Assembly (NCBI GenBank): GCA_021782365.1
Contig: JAJXVB010000007.1
Location: 62,001-126,000 of the forward strand
Source of the DNA: Pseudomonadota bacterium
Lineage (GTDB): Bacteria > Pseudomonadota > Gammaproteobacteria > Burkholderiales > Gallionellaceae
Direction of reading: 5' to 3'
DNA length: 64,000 nucleotides
The notes under the pieces were generated by a model. That model did no database searches and was not told the DNA's origin. It was given only the letters and a program-made list of their open reading frames with translations. Positions 53,691-64,000 of the stretch are shown here, piece after piece. The stretch's first letter is position 1, and every line of letters starts with the position of its first letter. The position numbers and the translations under genes are program-made.

Positions 53691-54992
53691 GTGAATGAGC
53701 TGCAGGATTTCTGGATAAGGGTGAGTCTGCCGGTGGTCTACGGCGCGCTCATAGCACTTTTGCTCTGGTCGATATTTTCGGCCGTGGTCGCGCTTTCATT
53801 CCTGCTTTTGCTGCTGCTTGCCGTGATGGCCTACCGCGCAAAGCAGCTCTACAAGCTGGGGAAATGGCTAAGCGATGCGCGTCTGGAAAGCATTCCCAAT
53901 GCAGGCGGCATCTGGGACGATGTTTTCTCCAGCCTCTACAAGATGGTGAAGAGGCACAACCAGACCAAGCAGGATCTGGCGGAAGAGCTGCAGCACATAG
54001 AGCAGGCGACCGCTGCGCTCCCCGAAGGGGTGGTGAGCCTTAACGATGCCAACCGCGTCGAATGGTGCAACCCGCTCGCCGAGCAGCATTTCGGCCTCGA
54101 TGCAAACAGCGACATCCTTCAGGACATCACCTATCTCGTGCGCCAGCCGGAATTCATCGAATACCTGCATTCCAGGAACTATGACGAGCCGCTCGTGATG
54201 AAGGCGGCGCGCCACGAGGACATGGTGCTCTCGATCAGGCTCGTGCCTTACGGCGGAAACAAGCACCTTCTGATCAGCCATGACGTGACTCAGCTGGAAC
54301 GCATCGAGACCATGAGGCGGGACTTCGTGGCCAACGTATCACACGAGATGCGAACGCCGCTGACCGTGGTGAACGGCTTCGTCGAGAACCTCATCGATAT
54401 GCCGGATCTCTCGCACGAAAAGATCAGGCATGCTTTGCACCTGATGGCAGAACAGACGCGCCGCATGGATCACCTGGTGTCCGACCTGCTCACGCTGTCC
54501 CGACTGGAAAACGATCACAGTCCATTGCGCACCGAGATGGTCGACATGAAATCCCTGCTTTCGGAAGTGTATCAGGACGGCAAGATGCTGAGCGATGGCA
54601 GGCATCAGTACAGCCTCGAGATGGAAGGGCCGTTGCAAATCAGCGGCAACCGCGAAGAACTGCGCAGCGCATTCACCAATCTCGTGAGCAATGCGATTCG
54701 CTATACCCCGGATGGCGGCTCGATCAGGCTGCGCTGGGAACTCAAGTCTGGGCAGCCCGAATTTTCAGTGCAGGACAGCGGCATAGGCATAGATGCCCAG
54801 CACATCCCCCGCCTGACCGAGAGGTTCTACAGGGTGGACAGGAGCCGATCGCGCGAGACGGGCGGAACGGGGCTCGGGCTTGCGATCGTCAACCGCATCG
54901 CGCTGCGCCACCATGCGAGACTTTTGATTGCAAGCCGCGTGGGAGACGGCAGCACCTTCTCGCTGGTATTCCCGGCGACCTCGATGGAATAG
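53691..54992 (+). CDS. phoR: Phosphate-regulon sensor histidine kinase PhoR
   Basis: 433 aa from a GTG start at 53691 (GAGAG upstream). Two close N-terminal hydrophobic segments (VVYGALIALLLWSIFSAVVALSFLLLLLLAVMAY), a PAS domain (about 100-195), HisKA with VANVSHEMRTPLTVVNGF, and HATPase with NLVSNAIRYTPDGG, DSGIGIDAQHIPRLTERFYRVD and GTGLGLAIVNRI. It receives the phosphate signal through PstSCAB-PhoU, none of which is in the window. Convergent with the gene at 54994. Confidence 0.95.
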   Translation: MNELQDFWIRVSLPVVYGALIALLLWSIFSAVVALSFLLLLLLAVMAYRAKQLYKLGKWLSDARLESIPNAGGIWDDVFSSLYKMVKRHNQTKQDLAEELQHIEQATAALPEGVVSLNDANRVEWCNPLAEQHFGLDANSDILQDITYLVRQPEFIEYLHSRNYDEPLVMKAARHEDMVLSIRLVPYGGNKHLLISHDVTQLERIETMRRDFVANVSHEMRTPLTVVNGFVENLIDMPDLSHEKIRHALHLMAEQTRRMDHLVSDLLTLSRLENDHSPLRTEMVDMKSLLSEVYQDGKMLSDGRHQYSLEMEGPLQISGNREELRSAFTNLVSNAIRYTPDGGSIRLRWELKSGQPEFSVQDSGIGIDAQHIPRLTERFYRVDRSRSRETGGTGLGLAIVNRIALRHHARLLIASRVGDGSTFSLVFPATSME

Positions 54993-54993
54993 A

Positions 54994-56580
54994 TCATGCC
55001 GGCGTGAAGCTCACGCGCTCGAAGTCCATTCCTCTTTCAACGCTGAAACCAAGCTGCAGCATCGTGAACTCGTCGTTCGACTCCCTCATTTCGATCGCAA
55101 GTCCTGGATGAAACCAGCCTCGGGGGATGATCAGGCTGGCGGGCGTCCTGACGGAAGGCAGGGCTGGCATCAGGAAGGCCTGCGCCTCGGTCCTCGCGAG
55201 ATTGATTCCGGCAGCGCTTATCCTAACCGGCATCGGCTGGCCGGGTATGTACTTGATGCCCATCTGCAGCCTGCCCTCCCTCGTGACGTTCATCCACGCA
55301 ACGCTTCCGAGCATGAAGGAGGACTTGGCGGACTTGATTGCGACGAGCTGCCTGATCCTGTAGCGCCGCCCGCTCTCGTCTGCCCTGACGATGCACGCTC
55401 CCATGATGTTCTCGTTTTCGATCACCCAGTTTTCAAGCGGGTGCTCGACTTCGGGAGCCGGAAGATCGGAATTCGGCACATAGCCCATCGTCTCTATCTT
55501 CACGATCGCAAGCTTGTCCATCCTGGAAGGCTTCTTGCCCTTCTGCGAGAGATGCGCGTGTATGCCATTCATCAGGCAGACCAGCCTTACAGCCCTTGAG
55601 ATTTTTTTGCGCTGCCCCCCCGAACGCCTGTGCCTGTTTTCGCACCAGTTCTGGTGAAGGAGGATCAGGAGCTCGTGGCAGGCATGGCTGTCGTACTGGT
55701 CTCCCAGCCCCACCTGCTGCGGCGTCTGCCCCTGCTGCATCAATATGGTCTTGACGCGCAGCAGCTTGCTCATGGGCGCCATGTCCATATAGCGCATGGA
55801 GTCGTTGTGCAGCACCTCGTCAGCCCTTAGCAATCCGGACTCTCCTGAGATGTCGACGGCAAGAGGGTCAGCCTCGCCGCGGTTCAGCCTGTAGCTCTTA
55901 GCAAGAGAAATGGTGGAGCTCCACGTCGCAAGCCAGCGATTCATCTGCTGCAGCTGCCAGCGAGAAAGCTCCGCGGGATTGGCATAGCAGGAGAGCAGGG
56001 TCTTCACATAGGTCGCGGCGCAGTCAGTCCTGTAGTCGAGTTCTTCGACTTCTGTCTTTTGCAGGTCATTCTGTTCGGCGTAGGCATAGAGTTCATGCAT
56101 CTGGCGCCAGAGAGACGGGCTGAATTCGTATCGGGTACGCAGGTATTCGAATATTTCGAGGCCGCAGTAGCATAGGCAGCGCTGGCAAAGCAGCGCGCCG
56201 TGAGTTGTCAGCTCCTTTTCGCCCAGGATGTAGAACTGAAGGCAGCGCTGGTAGCCCTTCAGCATGGCCTGCCAGAGCTGCACGATGGACATGAAGATCG
56301 TGATCTCGTCGTCGTTCAAGGGCAAAGGCTTGTCGATCAGCTTCCTGGCGTAGTCTTCCTGAACGAAGCCGACCGTTTCCCTAAGCAGTTCCAGCATTTT
56401 CATGCGTTCAAGGCCGCTCATGGGATAGCGGTTGAGCTCGGTTATCTGGTACAGAAGCTGGCTGTGCGCGATCTGCAGATGCGTGAGCTGCAGCTGACCG
56501 AGCCAGAGCTTGCAACCTTCCGCATCCTTGAAGATCGGATCGGCGAGATCGTCGGTCGGTTCGAGTGGCAGAATCAGCAT
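54994..56580 (-). CDS. Conserved hypothetical protein, distant relative of the 37527 gene product
   Basis: 528-aa soluble protein, mostly helical in the first 370 residues with several conserved Cys (RCLCYCGLEIF). The C-terminal part has SSFMLGSVAWMNVTREGRLQMGIKYIPGQ, which matches in pattern the block [27 protein letters not shown] of the 480-aa protein at 37527-38969 and recalls a degenerate PilZ strand pair. Function unknown; a c-di-GMP or envelope-related role would be a guess. The start at 56580 is the track ATG; no strong ribosome site was recognised. Probably monocistronic. Confidence 0.68.
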   Translation of the reverse strand: MLILPLEPTDDLADPIFKDAEGCKLWLGQLQLTHLQIAHSQLLYQITELNRYPMSGLERMKMLELLRETVGFVQEDYARKLIDKPLPLNDDEITIFMSIVQLWQAMLKGYQRCLQFYILGEKELTTHGALLCQRCLCYCGLEIFEYLRTRYEFSPSLWRQMHELYAYAEQNDLQKTEVEELDYRTDCAATYVKTLLSCYANPAELSRWQLQQMNRWLATWSSTISLAKSYRLNRGEADPLAVDISGESGLLRADEVLHNDSMRYMDMAPMSKLLRVKTILMQQGQTPQQVGLGDQYDSHACHELLILLHQNWCENRHRRSGGQRKKISRAVRLVCLMNGIHAHLSQKGKKPSRMDKLAIVKIETMGYVPNSDLPAPEVEHPLENWVIENENIMGACIVRADESGRRYRIRQLVAIKSAKSSFMLGSVAWMNVTREGRLQMGIKYIPGQPMPVRISAAGINLARTEAQAFLMPALPSVRTPASLIIPRGWFHPGLAIEMRESNDEFTMLQLGFSVERGMDFERVSFTPA

Positions 56581-56643
56581 TTGCTCCGGAATCAGGGCTC
56601 GGGGTTCACGATTCTACTCCGCATCATGCCAATCGTGTTGCAG

Positions 56644-59600
56644 TTAGAGCAATACCCTTTCGATTCCTCCGCTGTTTGCGCGGGCAACGAATTCGGCCAG
56701 CCAGTTTTCGCCCAGGAGGTTCTTTGCCATTTCGACGACGATGTAATCGGCGCTCGTGCCGGTGTCCTCGCTGTAGCGCGACAGCCCCTGCTGGCAGGCC
56801 GGACAGGAAGTGAGCACCTTGACTTCGCCTGCAAATCCGTCCGAGCGCAGAGCCGCAGCGCCCTTTTTCATCTCCTCTTCCTTGCGGAAGCGCACCTGGG
56901 TCGCGATATGCGGCAGGCTCACCCCGAACGTGCCGGATTCCCCGCAGCATCGGTCATTGAAGGGAATGCTTGCGCCCATCAGTCCGTCCACCACTTTCTG
57001 GGAGGCATAGGTCTTCATCGGCGCATGGCAGGGCTCGTGATACATGTAGCGCGTGCCGCCCGGATTGCCGATCTTCACGCCCTTCTCAAGGAGGTATTCG
57101 TGTATGTCGAGCAGGCGGCATCCCGGGAATATCTTGTCGAACTGGTATTTCAGGAGCTGGTCCATGCAGGTGCCGCAGGACACGATGACCGTCTTGATGT
57201 CGAGATAGTTGAGCGTGTTGGCGACGCGATGGAAAAGCACGCGGTTGTCCATCGTGATCTGCGATGCCTTGTCTCCCTGGCCGGAAGCGTTCTGCGGATA
57301 GCCGCAGCAGAGGTAGCCGGGAGGCAGCACAGTGGTGGCCCCCGTCTCGTAAAGCATCGCCTGGGTGGCGAGCCCTACCTGGCTGAAGAGCCGCTCCGAG
57401 CCGCAGCCTGGAAAATAGAAGACGGCCTCGGATTCTTCGCTCGGAAGATTCGGGTTTCTGATGATGGGGATGATGCGGCCATCCTCTATGTCAAGAAGCG
57501 CGCGGGCGGTCTTCTTCGGAAGATTCCCCGGCATGGGCTTGTTGATGAAGTGGATGACCTGGGTTGCAATGGGCGGCTTCCCGACCGTCGCGGGAGGATG
57601 CGCAGTCTGTTCCCTGAAGAGCGCCTTGCCTGCCTTGTGCGCGATGCGCTGCGCGCGGTAGGCCCACTCTATCATCGTCTTGCGCAAAAGCTTGATCGTC
57701 CTGGGATCGCTGCTGTTCAGGTAGAGCATCGAGGTCGCGGCGATCGGGTTGAATTTCTTCTTCCCCTGCTTGCGCAGGAAATTGCGCATCGCAGTCGAGA
57801 CGTCGCCGAAGTCTATGTTCACGGGACATGGGTTCAGGCACTTGTGGCAGACCGTGCAGTGATCGGCCACGTCGTTGAATTCGTCGAAGTGCCGGATGGA
57901 TACGCCGCGCCTTGTCTGCTCCTCGTACAGGAAGGCCTCGATCAGCAGAGAGGTGCCCAGTATCTTGTTGCGCGGGGAATAGAGGAGGTTCGCGCGAGGC
58001 ACATGGGTCGTGCAGACGGGCTTGCATTTTCCGCAGCGCAGGCAGTCCTTGATCGAGTCCGAGATGTCGCCAAGCTCGCTCTTCTCGAGGATCAGGCTCT
58101 CGAGTTCCATCAGGTTGAAGCTCGGCGTATAGGCGTGATCGAGGTTGCTTCCGGGAAGCAGCTTGCCCTTGTTGAATCTTCCCTCGGGGTCTATTCTCTT
58201 CTTGTATTCGGCGAAAGGCGCGATCTCCTTCTCGTCCAGGAAATCGAACTTTGTGATGCCTATGCCGTGTTCTCCCGAGATGACGCCCCCCAGATCCTTC
58301 GCAAGCTGCATGATGCGGCCTACCGACCGGTAGGCCTGCTGCAGCATCTCGTAGTTGTCGGAATTCACCGGGATGTTGGTATGCACGTTGCCGTCACCGG
58401 CATGCATGTGCAATGCGACGAAAACGCGGCTTTTCAGCACGCGCTGGTGGATATCGGTGCAACCGTCGAGCACCGGCTGATAGGTGCTGCCGCCGAAGAT
58501 GTGGCGCAGCTCTTCGAGAATTTCAGCCTTCCAGGATGCGCGTATCGTGCGATCCTGAAGAATGGAGAAAACCGATTTCCCTGATTGCAGGGCTACTTCA
58601 GGGATCAGGCTGCAGTCCGCATCCAGATTGTCTCTCAGCCATTCCCACCGGCGGCGCACATGGGTCAGAAGCTGCCTTGCATCCTGCACGCGGTTGCCCA
58701 GAAGCTCGGCGTCTCCCAGCTGCTTGTCGTCCTGGTAGCGCAGCGGCAGGCTTCCCGAAAAGAATTCGTCGAGCGCATCAAGGAGCTTTATCTTGTTGTG
58801 CAGAGACAGCTCGATGTTGATGCGCTCTATGCCGTCGCAGTAGTCGCCCATGCGGGGGAGCGGGATCACCACGTCCTCGTTGATCTTGAATGCGTTGGTG
58901 TGCTTTGCGATCGCCGCTGTGCGCGCGCGATCGAGCCAGAACTTCTTGCGCGCTTCAACCGACACCGCGATGAAGCCCTCGCCGTCCCTGAGATTGGCGA
59001 TGCGCACGATCTCGGATGCGGCAAGTCCTGCGGCGTTCTCGTCGTCGCTCACCACGTCCGCGATCAGCACCATCTTCGGGCGAGATCCCCTGCGGGATTT
59101 TGTCGCATAGCCCACCGCCTTGAGATAGCGCTCGTCCAGATGCTCGAGTCCTGCGAGCAGCACGGGGGATGAAAATTTCGATGGCTTTGCGCTGTTCAAA
59201 AGCTCGGTGACTTCGATGATCGCAGGAACCGCTTCCCTGACCTGCCCGAAGAATTCAAGGCATACGGTGCGCGTGTGTTCTGGCGCGCGGTGCAGGATGA
59301 AGCGGGCCGAGGTGATGATGCCGTCGCAGCCCTCCTTCTGGATGCCGGGAAGCCCTGACAGGAACTTGTCCGTGACATCCTTGCCAAGCCCGGTCTTCCT
59401 GAAGTCGCCGCCGGGTATCGTGAGAAGCTCGGGCTCCCCTGTCGGAGTCCTGCCGTCAGCCTTGAAACGGCTGATGCGGAAGGTTGCGGATTCGGCATCG
59501 TGTATCTTGCCAAGATTGTGGTTCAGCCTCTCGACATTCATCCACATCCCGTCAGGCGTGACCATGCGCCATGACGCGAGATTGTCGAGCGCCGTGCCCC

Positions 59601-60456
59601 ACAGCACCGCCTTCTTGCCTCCTGCATTCATGGACACGTTGCCGCCTATGCAGGATGCGTCGGCAGAAGTGGGATCCACCGCGAACACCAGATCCTCGTT
59701 TTCCGCCGCCTCCATCACGCGCCGCGTGACCACGCCCGCGCCGCAGTGTATGGTGGGGCAGGGCTTGTCGAGACCGGATAGAACGATGTGCTCTATTTTG
59801 GACAGTGCATCCAGCTTCTCGGTGTTGATCACCGCGCTATGCCTGTCCAGGGGAACGGCGCCCCCGGTGTATCCGGTGCCGCCGCCTCTGGGGATGATGG
59901 TGAGCTTCAATGAGATGCAGGCCTCAACCAGGGCCGCGATTTCCTCTTCAGTGTCGGGATGCAGAACGACGAAGGGATATTCCACGCGCCAGTCCGTCGC
60001 ATCGGTCACGTGGGAGACCCGGGAAAGTCCGTCGAACCGGATGTTGTCGCGTCGCGTGATGCGCGAGAGCTCCTTCAATGCGCGCCTGCGAAGCGAGAGC
60101 GTGGTTTCGAACTCGTTCGAAAAATGATTGACCGCCTTGCGCGCAATTTCAAGAAGGCGCAAAACCTGCTGGTTCTCCTGGCGCCGCTCGTCTATCGCAT
60201 TCAACCTGTGGTGCAGCGCATCGATCAACGCATCTCTCCGCTTCGCATTGCTCAGGAGATCGTCCTCGAGATAGGGGTTGCGCGTGACGACCCAGATGTC
60301 TCCCAGCACTTCATAGAGCATGCGCGCGGAACGCCCCGTGCGGCGCTCTGCGCGCAGTGTATTGATGATGTCCCATGCCTCAGCGCCCAGGAGGCGAAGC
60401 ACGATCTCGCGGTCGGAGAAGGAGGTGTAGTTGTAGGGGATTTCGCGCAAACGCAT
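56644..60456 (-). CDS. Large FAD-linked oxidase / [4Fe-4S] fusion protein (DUF3683, D-2-hydroxyacid dehydrogenase-like)
   Basis: About 1270 aa from the ATG at 60456 ([24 protein letters not shown], the DUF3683 start); the track ATG at 60525 adds 23 unsupported residues. Order: DUF3683 (about 1-140), FAD-binding PCMH domain with [19 protein letters not shown]-oxidase C-terminal domain with [15 protein letters not shown], a ferredoxin-like section with two [4Fe-4S] motifs ([33 protein letters not shown]), and two CCG domains ([15 protein letters not shown]). Related to GlpC/YdiJ-type D-lactate or D-2-hydroxyglutarate dehydrogenases. Likely passes electrons from a 2-hydroxyacid to the respiratory chain. 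Confidence 0.9.
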   Translation of the reverse strand: MRLREIPYNYTSFSDREIVLRLLGAEAWDIINTLRAERRTGRSARMLYEVLGDIWVVTRNPYLEDDLLSNAKRRDALIDALHHRLNAIDERRQENQQVLRLLEIARKAVNHFSNEFETTLSLRRRALKELSRITRRDNIRFDGLSRVSHVTDATDWRVEYPFVVLHPDTEEEIAALVEACISLKLTIIPRGGGTGYTGGAVPLDRHSAVINTEKLDALSKIEHIVLSGLDKPCPTIHCGAGVVTRRVMEAAENEDLVFAVDPTSADASCIGGNVSMNAGGKKAVLWGTALDNLASWRMVTPDGMWMNVERLNHNLGKIHDAESATFRISRFKADGRTPTGEPELLTIPGGDFRKTGLGKDVTDKFLSGLPGIQKEGCDGIITSARFILHRAPEHTRTVCLEFFGQVREAVPAIIEVTELLNSAKPSKFSSPVLLAGLEHLDERYLKAVGYATKSRRGSRPKMVLIADVVSDDENAAGLAASEIVRIANLRDGEGFIAVSVEARKKFWLDRARTAAIAKHTNAFKINEDVVIPLPRMGDYCDGIERINIELSLHNKIKLLDALDEFFSGSLPLRYQDDKQLGDAELLGNRVQDARQLLTHVRRRWEWLRDNLDADCSLIPEVALQSGKSVFSILQDRTIRASWKAEILEELRHIFGGSTYQPVLDGCTDIHQRVLKSRVFVALHMHAGDGNVHTNIPVNSDNYEMLQQAYRSVGRIMQLAKDLGGVISGEHGIGITKFDFLDEKEIAPFAEYKKRIDPEGRFNKGKLLPGSNLDHAYTPSFNLMELESLILEKSELGDISDSIKDCLRCGKCKPVCTTHVPRANLLYSPRNKILGTSLLIEAFLYEEQTRRGVSIRHFDEFNDVADHCTVCHKCLNPCPVNIDFGDVSTAMRNFLRKQGKKKFNPIAATSMLYLNSSDPRTIKLLRKTMIEWAYRAQRIAHKAGKALFREQTAHPPATVGKPPIATQVIHFINKPMPGNLPKKTARALLDIEDGRIIPIIRNPNLPSEESEAVFYFPGCGSERLFSQVGLATQAMLYETGATTVLPPGYLCCGYPQNASGQGDKASQITMDNRVLFHRVANTLNYLDIKTVIVSCGTCMDQLLKYQFDKIFPGCRLLDIHEYLLEKGVKIGNPGGTRYMYHEPCHAPMKTYASQKVVDGLMGASIPFNDRCCGESGTFGVSLPHIATQVRFRKEEEMKKGAAALRSDGFAGEVKVLTSCPACQQGLSRYSEDTGTSADYIVVEMAKNLLGENWLAEFVARANSGGIERVLL

Positions 60457-60536
60457 TTTTGCCGCTCGTAGGTGTCTTGTGCGCATTTTACCCGATTGCC
60501 GCATTCTTCTCGATAGAGATGCCATGAGGATAGAAT

Positions 60537-61055
60537 ATGGAGATGGAACATCGAGCGGATATCTTGCGGATTTTCTTCGCGCTATGGCCCGACAGCATAG
60601 TCAGGCGCGCGCTGTCCTCATGGCAGGGAAAACTCGAAGGAATGGGGCGCGCGATGCGACCTGGGAACCTTCACGTCACGCTGGTTTTCCTGGGGAATGT
60701 GGAAGCCTCTCGCCTGGAAGCCTTGCAACTCGCGGCAAGTGAAATCGAGGCCAGTCGTTTCGATCTCTGCCTGGACGAGGTTCGCTACTGGCAACACAAC
60801 CGCATATGGCATGCGGCCCCCCGAGAGGTTCCGGAAGCATTGGAGGATCTGGTGAGCGAACTGCAGCTGGGTTTGGAAAGGCACGGCTTCGATTTCGACA
60901 GGCGAGAGCACAAGCCTCATGTCACGCTGCTGCGCAATGCGCGCATGAGCGATGCGCCGGCTGTGGATCCTTTGTTCTGGCATGTGAGGGACTTCGCGAT
61001 GGTGCAGGGCGGGATGACGGATTACAGGGTGCTGGCGCGTTTCCCGCTTGTATAA
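60537..61055 (+). CDS. thpR: RNA 2',3'-cyclic phosphodiesterase ThpR (2H family)
   Basis: 172 aa. Two HxTx motifs of the 2H phosphoesterase fold: [10 protein letters not shown] (about residue 47) and [10 protein letters not shown] (about residue 130). Start ATG 60537 with GAGGA six bases upstream. It hydrolyses 2',3'-cyclic phosphate at RNA ends in vitro; the in vivo role is unclear. Divergent from the large oxidoreductase; pldA starts 7 bases downstream. Confidence 0.95.
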   Translation: MEMEHRADILRIFFALWPDSIVRRALSSWQGKLEGMGRAMRPGNLHVTLVFLGNVEASRLEALQLAASEIEASRFDLCLDEVRYWQHNRIWHAAPREVPEALEDLVSELQLGLERHGFDFDRREHKPHVTLLRNARMSDAPAVDPLFWHVRDFAMVQGGMTDYRVLARFPLV

Positions 61056-61062
61056 TGAACGG

Positions 61063-62139
61063 ATGATCAGATACTCAATCGCAATCCTGCTGCTCTTGAC
61101 CATCGCATCGACTGCATGCGCGGGTTCCGAAGACTTCCTGATCTGCGCAAGAAACTATCCGGACAATGCCGCAGAGCGTCTGAAGTGCTATGACAAGGCT
61201 GCAGAGGTCTCTCCCGTCAAACCGGATGAGTCATTGCAATCGAAAGAAGCGAACTTGAAGACAGGGGCGCCTGACGAGATTCCCAGGGAGACCCGGCCCG
61301 AACCATCCGGCACGAGCTATCTCACCAGGGTCTGGAATCTGGACAACCGGACTAACCGGGACGGCAGCGCGCTGGACAGGTTGCAGCCCCATCAGCAGAA
61401 TTATCTTCTGGTCCAGAAGACCAACAGCATCAACAGCCAGCCTTATTCTCCTGCGATCGGAAGGACGGTTGCGACCCCTTATGACTTCGATACGGCCGAG
61501 GCGAAATTTCAGATCAGTTTCAAGACGGATTTCGCAACGCAAGACATCGACCTTTTGGGGATGCATACCCTGCGCTTCTGGGGCGCCTATACGCAGCAGT
61601 CCTACTGGCAGGTTTTCAATACACGCAACTCCTCGCCTTTCAGGGAGACCGACTACGAGCCTGAACTGATCGCGGCGTTCGGCACCGGAAATGAAACGGG
61701 ATGGAAGTTGCTCAATCTCGGGCTTCTTCATCAGTCGAACGGACGCTCCGATCCATGGTCGCGCAGCTGGAACAGGGTTTATGCGCAGGGCGGATGGGAG
61801 TGGGGAGAGTTCTCCCTTCTTGGGCGCGGCTGGTGGCGCATCCCGGAGAGCGCCCAGAAGGACGACAATCCGGACATCATGCACTACATGGGCTATGGGG
61901 ATCTGATGCTGCGCTGGCAGGCCGAAGATAATTCGCAGTCCGTCGCCCTGCTTCTTCGCAACAATCTTAGCCTGAGCCAGAATCTGGGTTATTTCCAGAT
62001 AGACTGGACCTTGCCTGTCGATCTGGGCAAGGCTGCAAGCCTGCATGCACAATTTTCCAACGGTTACGGAGAGAGCCTGATTGACTATAATCATCGCCAG
62101 ACCACCGTAGGGTTGGGCGTTTCATTCCGGGAATGGTGA
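61063..62139 (+). CDS. pldA: Outer-membrane phospholipase A1 PldA
   Basis: 358-aa outer-membrane phospholipase that degrades misplaced phospholipids in the outer leaflet and helps keep asymmetry. Signal peptide (MIRYSIAILLLLTIASTACA), an N-terminal region with LICARNYPDNAAERLKCYDKAA, then a beta-barrel from about residue 80. The catalytic region LLHQSNGRSDPWSRSWNRVYAQ contains the His-Ser pair and Asn as in E. coli PldA. It ends in VGLGVSFREW with a terminal aromatic residue. The trHb gene follows after one base, suggesting a thpR-pldA-trHb transcript. Confidence 0.94.
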   Translation: MIRYSIAILLLLTIASTACAGSEDFLICARNYPDNAAERLKCYDKAAEVSPVKPDESLQSKEANLKTGAPDEIPRETRPEPSGTSYLTRVWNLDNRTNRDGSALDRLQPHQQNYLLVQKTNSINSQPYSPAIGRTVATPYDFDTAEAKFQISFKTDFATQDIDLLGMHTLRFWGAYTQQSYWQVFNTRNSSPFRETDYEPELIAAFGTGNETGWKLLNLGLLHQSNGRSDPWSRSWNRVYAQGGWEWGEFSLLGRGWWRIPESAQKDDNPDIMHYMGYGDLMLRWQAEDNSQSVALLLRNNLSLSQNLGYFQIDWTLPVDLGKAASLHAQFSNGYGESLIDYNHRQTTVGLGVSFREW

Positions 62140-62140
62140 C

Positions 62141-62533
62141 ATGACATTTGAACCACAGACACACTATCAGCGCATCGGCGGCGAGGAAAAGATCCATGCT
62201 CTGGTGGACCGCTTCTACGAATTGATGGACACGCTTCCTGAAGCCTATGGAATAAGGAAGCTTCACGGCCAAAGCCTGAAGAGCGCGAACGACAAGCTTT
62301 TCAAATTTCTTTCTGGCTGGATGGGAGGGCCGCAGCTCTTCGTGCAGGAATTCGGCGAGCCATTCCTGCGCCGCCGTCACTTTCCTTTTCAGATCGCAAG
62401 CTCCGAGCGCGATCAGTGGATGATGTGCATGAAGCAGGCTTTGGATGAGATCGTGGAGGACGAGGCGTTGAGGCGCGAGCTTTCGGGTGCGCTTGCCAGG
62501 CTTGCCGATCACATGAGGAACAGGGAAGGCTGA
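62141..62533 (+). CDS. Group 2 truncated haemoglobin (GlbO type)
   Basis: 130-aa 2-over-2 globin. Family pattern: YQRIGGEEKIHALVDRFYELMDT, KLFKFLSGWMGGPQLFVQEFGEPFLRRRHFPFQI, with the proximal haem histidine in RRRHFPF and the group-2 tryptophan in RDQWMMCM. Likely roles are O2, NO or peroxide handling. One base separates it from pldA, and its stop is one base from that of the convergent wrbA. Confidence 0.95.
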   Translation: MTFEPQTHYQRIGGEEKIHALVDRFYELMDTLPEAYGIRKLHGQSLKSANDKLFKFLSGWMGGPQLFVQEFGEPFLRRRHFPFQIASSERDQWMMCMKQALDEIVEDEALRRELSGALARLADHMRNREG

Positions 62534-62534
62534 A

Positions 62535-64000
<1,466 letters not shown>

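Noticed and set aside
56200-58584. 794-codon plus-strand ORF
   Set aside because: Antisense to the 54994 gene and the large FAD/FeS gene; no domain pattern, composition typical of a shadow frame in GC-rich DNA.

Overview
The window is a dense, mostly core stretch of a betaproteobacterial chromosome. By eye the base composition is in the high-50s percent GC; I did not count it. Gene order (ftsY / M16 peptidases / rsmD-coaD-fdx; lolB-ispE-tRNA-Gln-prs-rplY-pth-ychF; birA-coaX; miaB-ybeY-corC; DUF1841-nth-rnfEGDCBA; bpt-aat; 6S RNA-zapA) and the energy and redox genes (Rnf, truncated haemoglobin, c-type cytochrome, haem-type chemoreceptor) fit the Nitrosomonadales. A Gallionellaceae-like microaerophile is plausible. 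The taxonomic guess is inference and no 16S is present.

Layout. 0-5 kb: 5' end of ftsY, then divergent M16 peptidase pair, rsmD, coaD and ferredoxin, meeting a convergent phosphoesterase. 5-8.9 kb (minus): mutM plus a GldA/F/G-like ABC export system. 8.9-21.9 kb (plus): envelope, isoprenoid, nucleotide, translation and tRNA-modification housekeeping, with two tRNAs (Gln-TTG, Met-CAT) and several clear terminators. 21.9-28.8 kb: a signalling block with an HDOD-GAF histidine kinase and a response regulator-PAS-GGDEF-EAL protein on minus. Between these and a plus-strand chemoreceptor lies a consensus FNR/ANR box with a well-placed -10, a 30-codon membrane-peptide ORF and its own terminator. The chemoreceptor has a PAS domain and a periplasmic CxxCH haem motif. 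28.8-37.5 kb (minus): DUF1841, nth, the complete rnf operon, pyrD and two N-end-rule aminoacyl transferases. 37.5-44.3 kb: an accessory segment with a ParE-type toxin-antitoxin pair between two copies of a 219-bp repeat (the 3' end of the upstream gene), a DMT permease with its own promoter and paired repeats, DUF445, an AT-richer DUF4124 gene and a cytochrome c. 44.3-48.8 kb: 6S RNA, zapA, a coiled-coil partner, then a cobalamin riboswitch controlling btuB, an unassigned membrane protein and cobO. 48.8-64 kb: rhodanese, msbA, peroxiredoxin, sodium/solute symporter, phoB-phoR behind a Pho box, a hypothetical protein distantly resembling the one at 37.5 kb, a very large FAD/FeS oxidoreductase, thpR, pldA, truncated haemoglobin, wrbA and the 5' part of a YihY/BrkB gene.

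The most interesting candidates are (1) the FNR-box-driven monocistronic 30-aa membrane peptide beside the haem-type chemoreceptor and the c-di-GMP two-component pair, (2) the repeat-flanked toxin-antitoxin insertion, and (3) the unassigned membrane protein between btuB and cobo-type genes under a B12 riboswitch. No CRISPR array, prophage, IS element or rRNA was seen.
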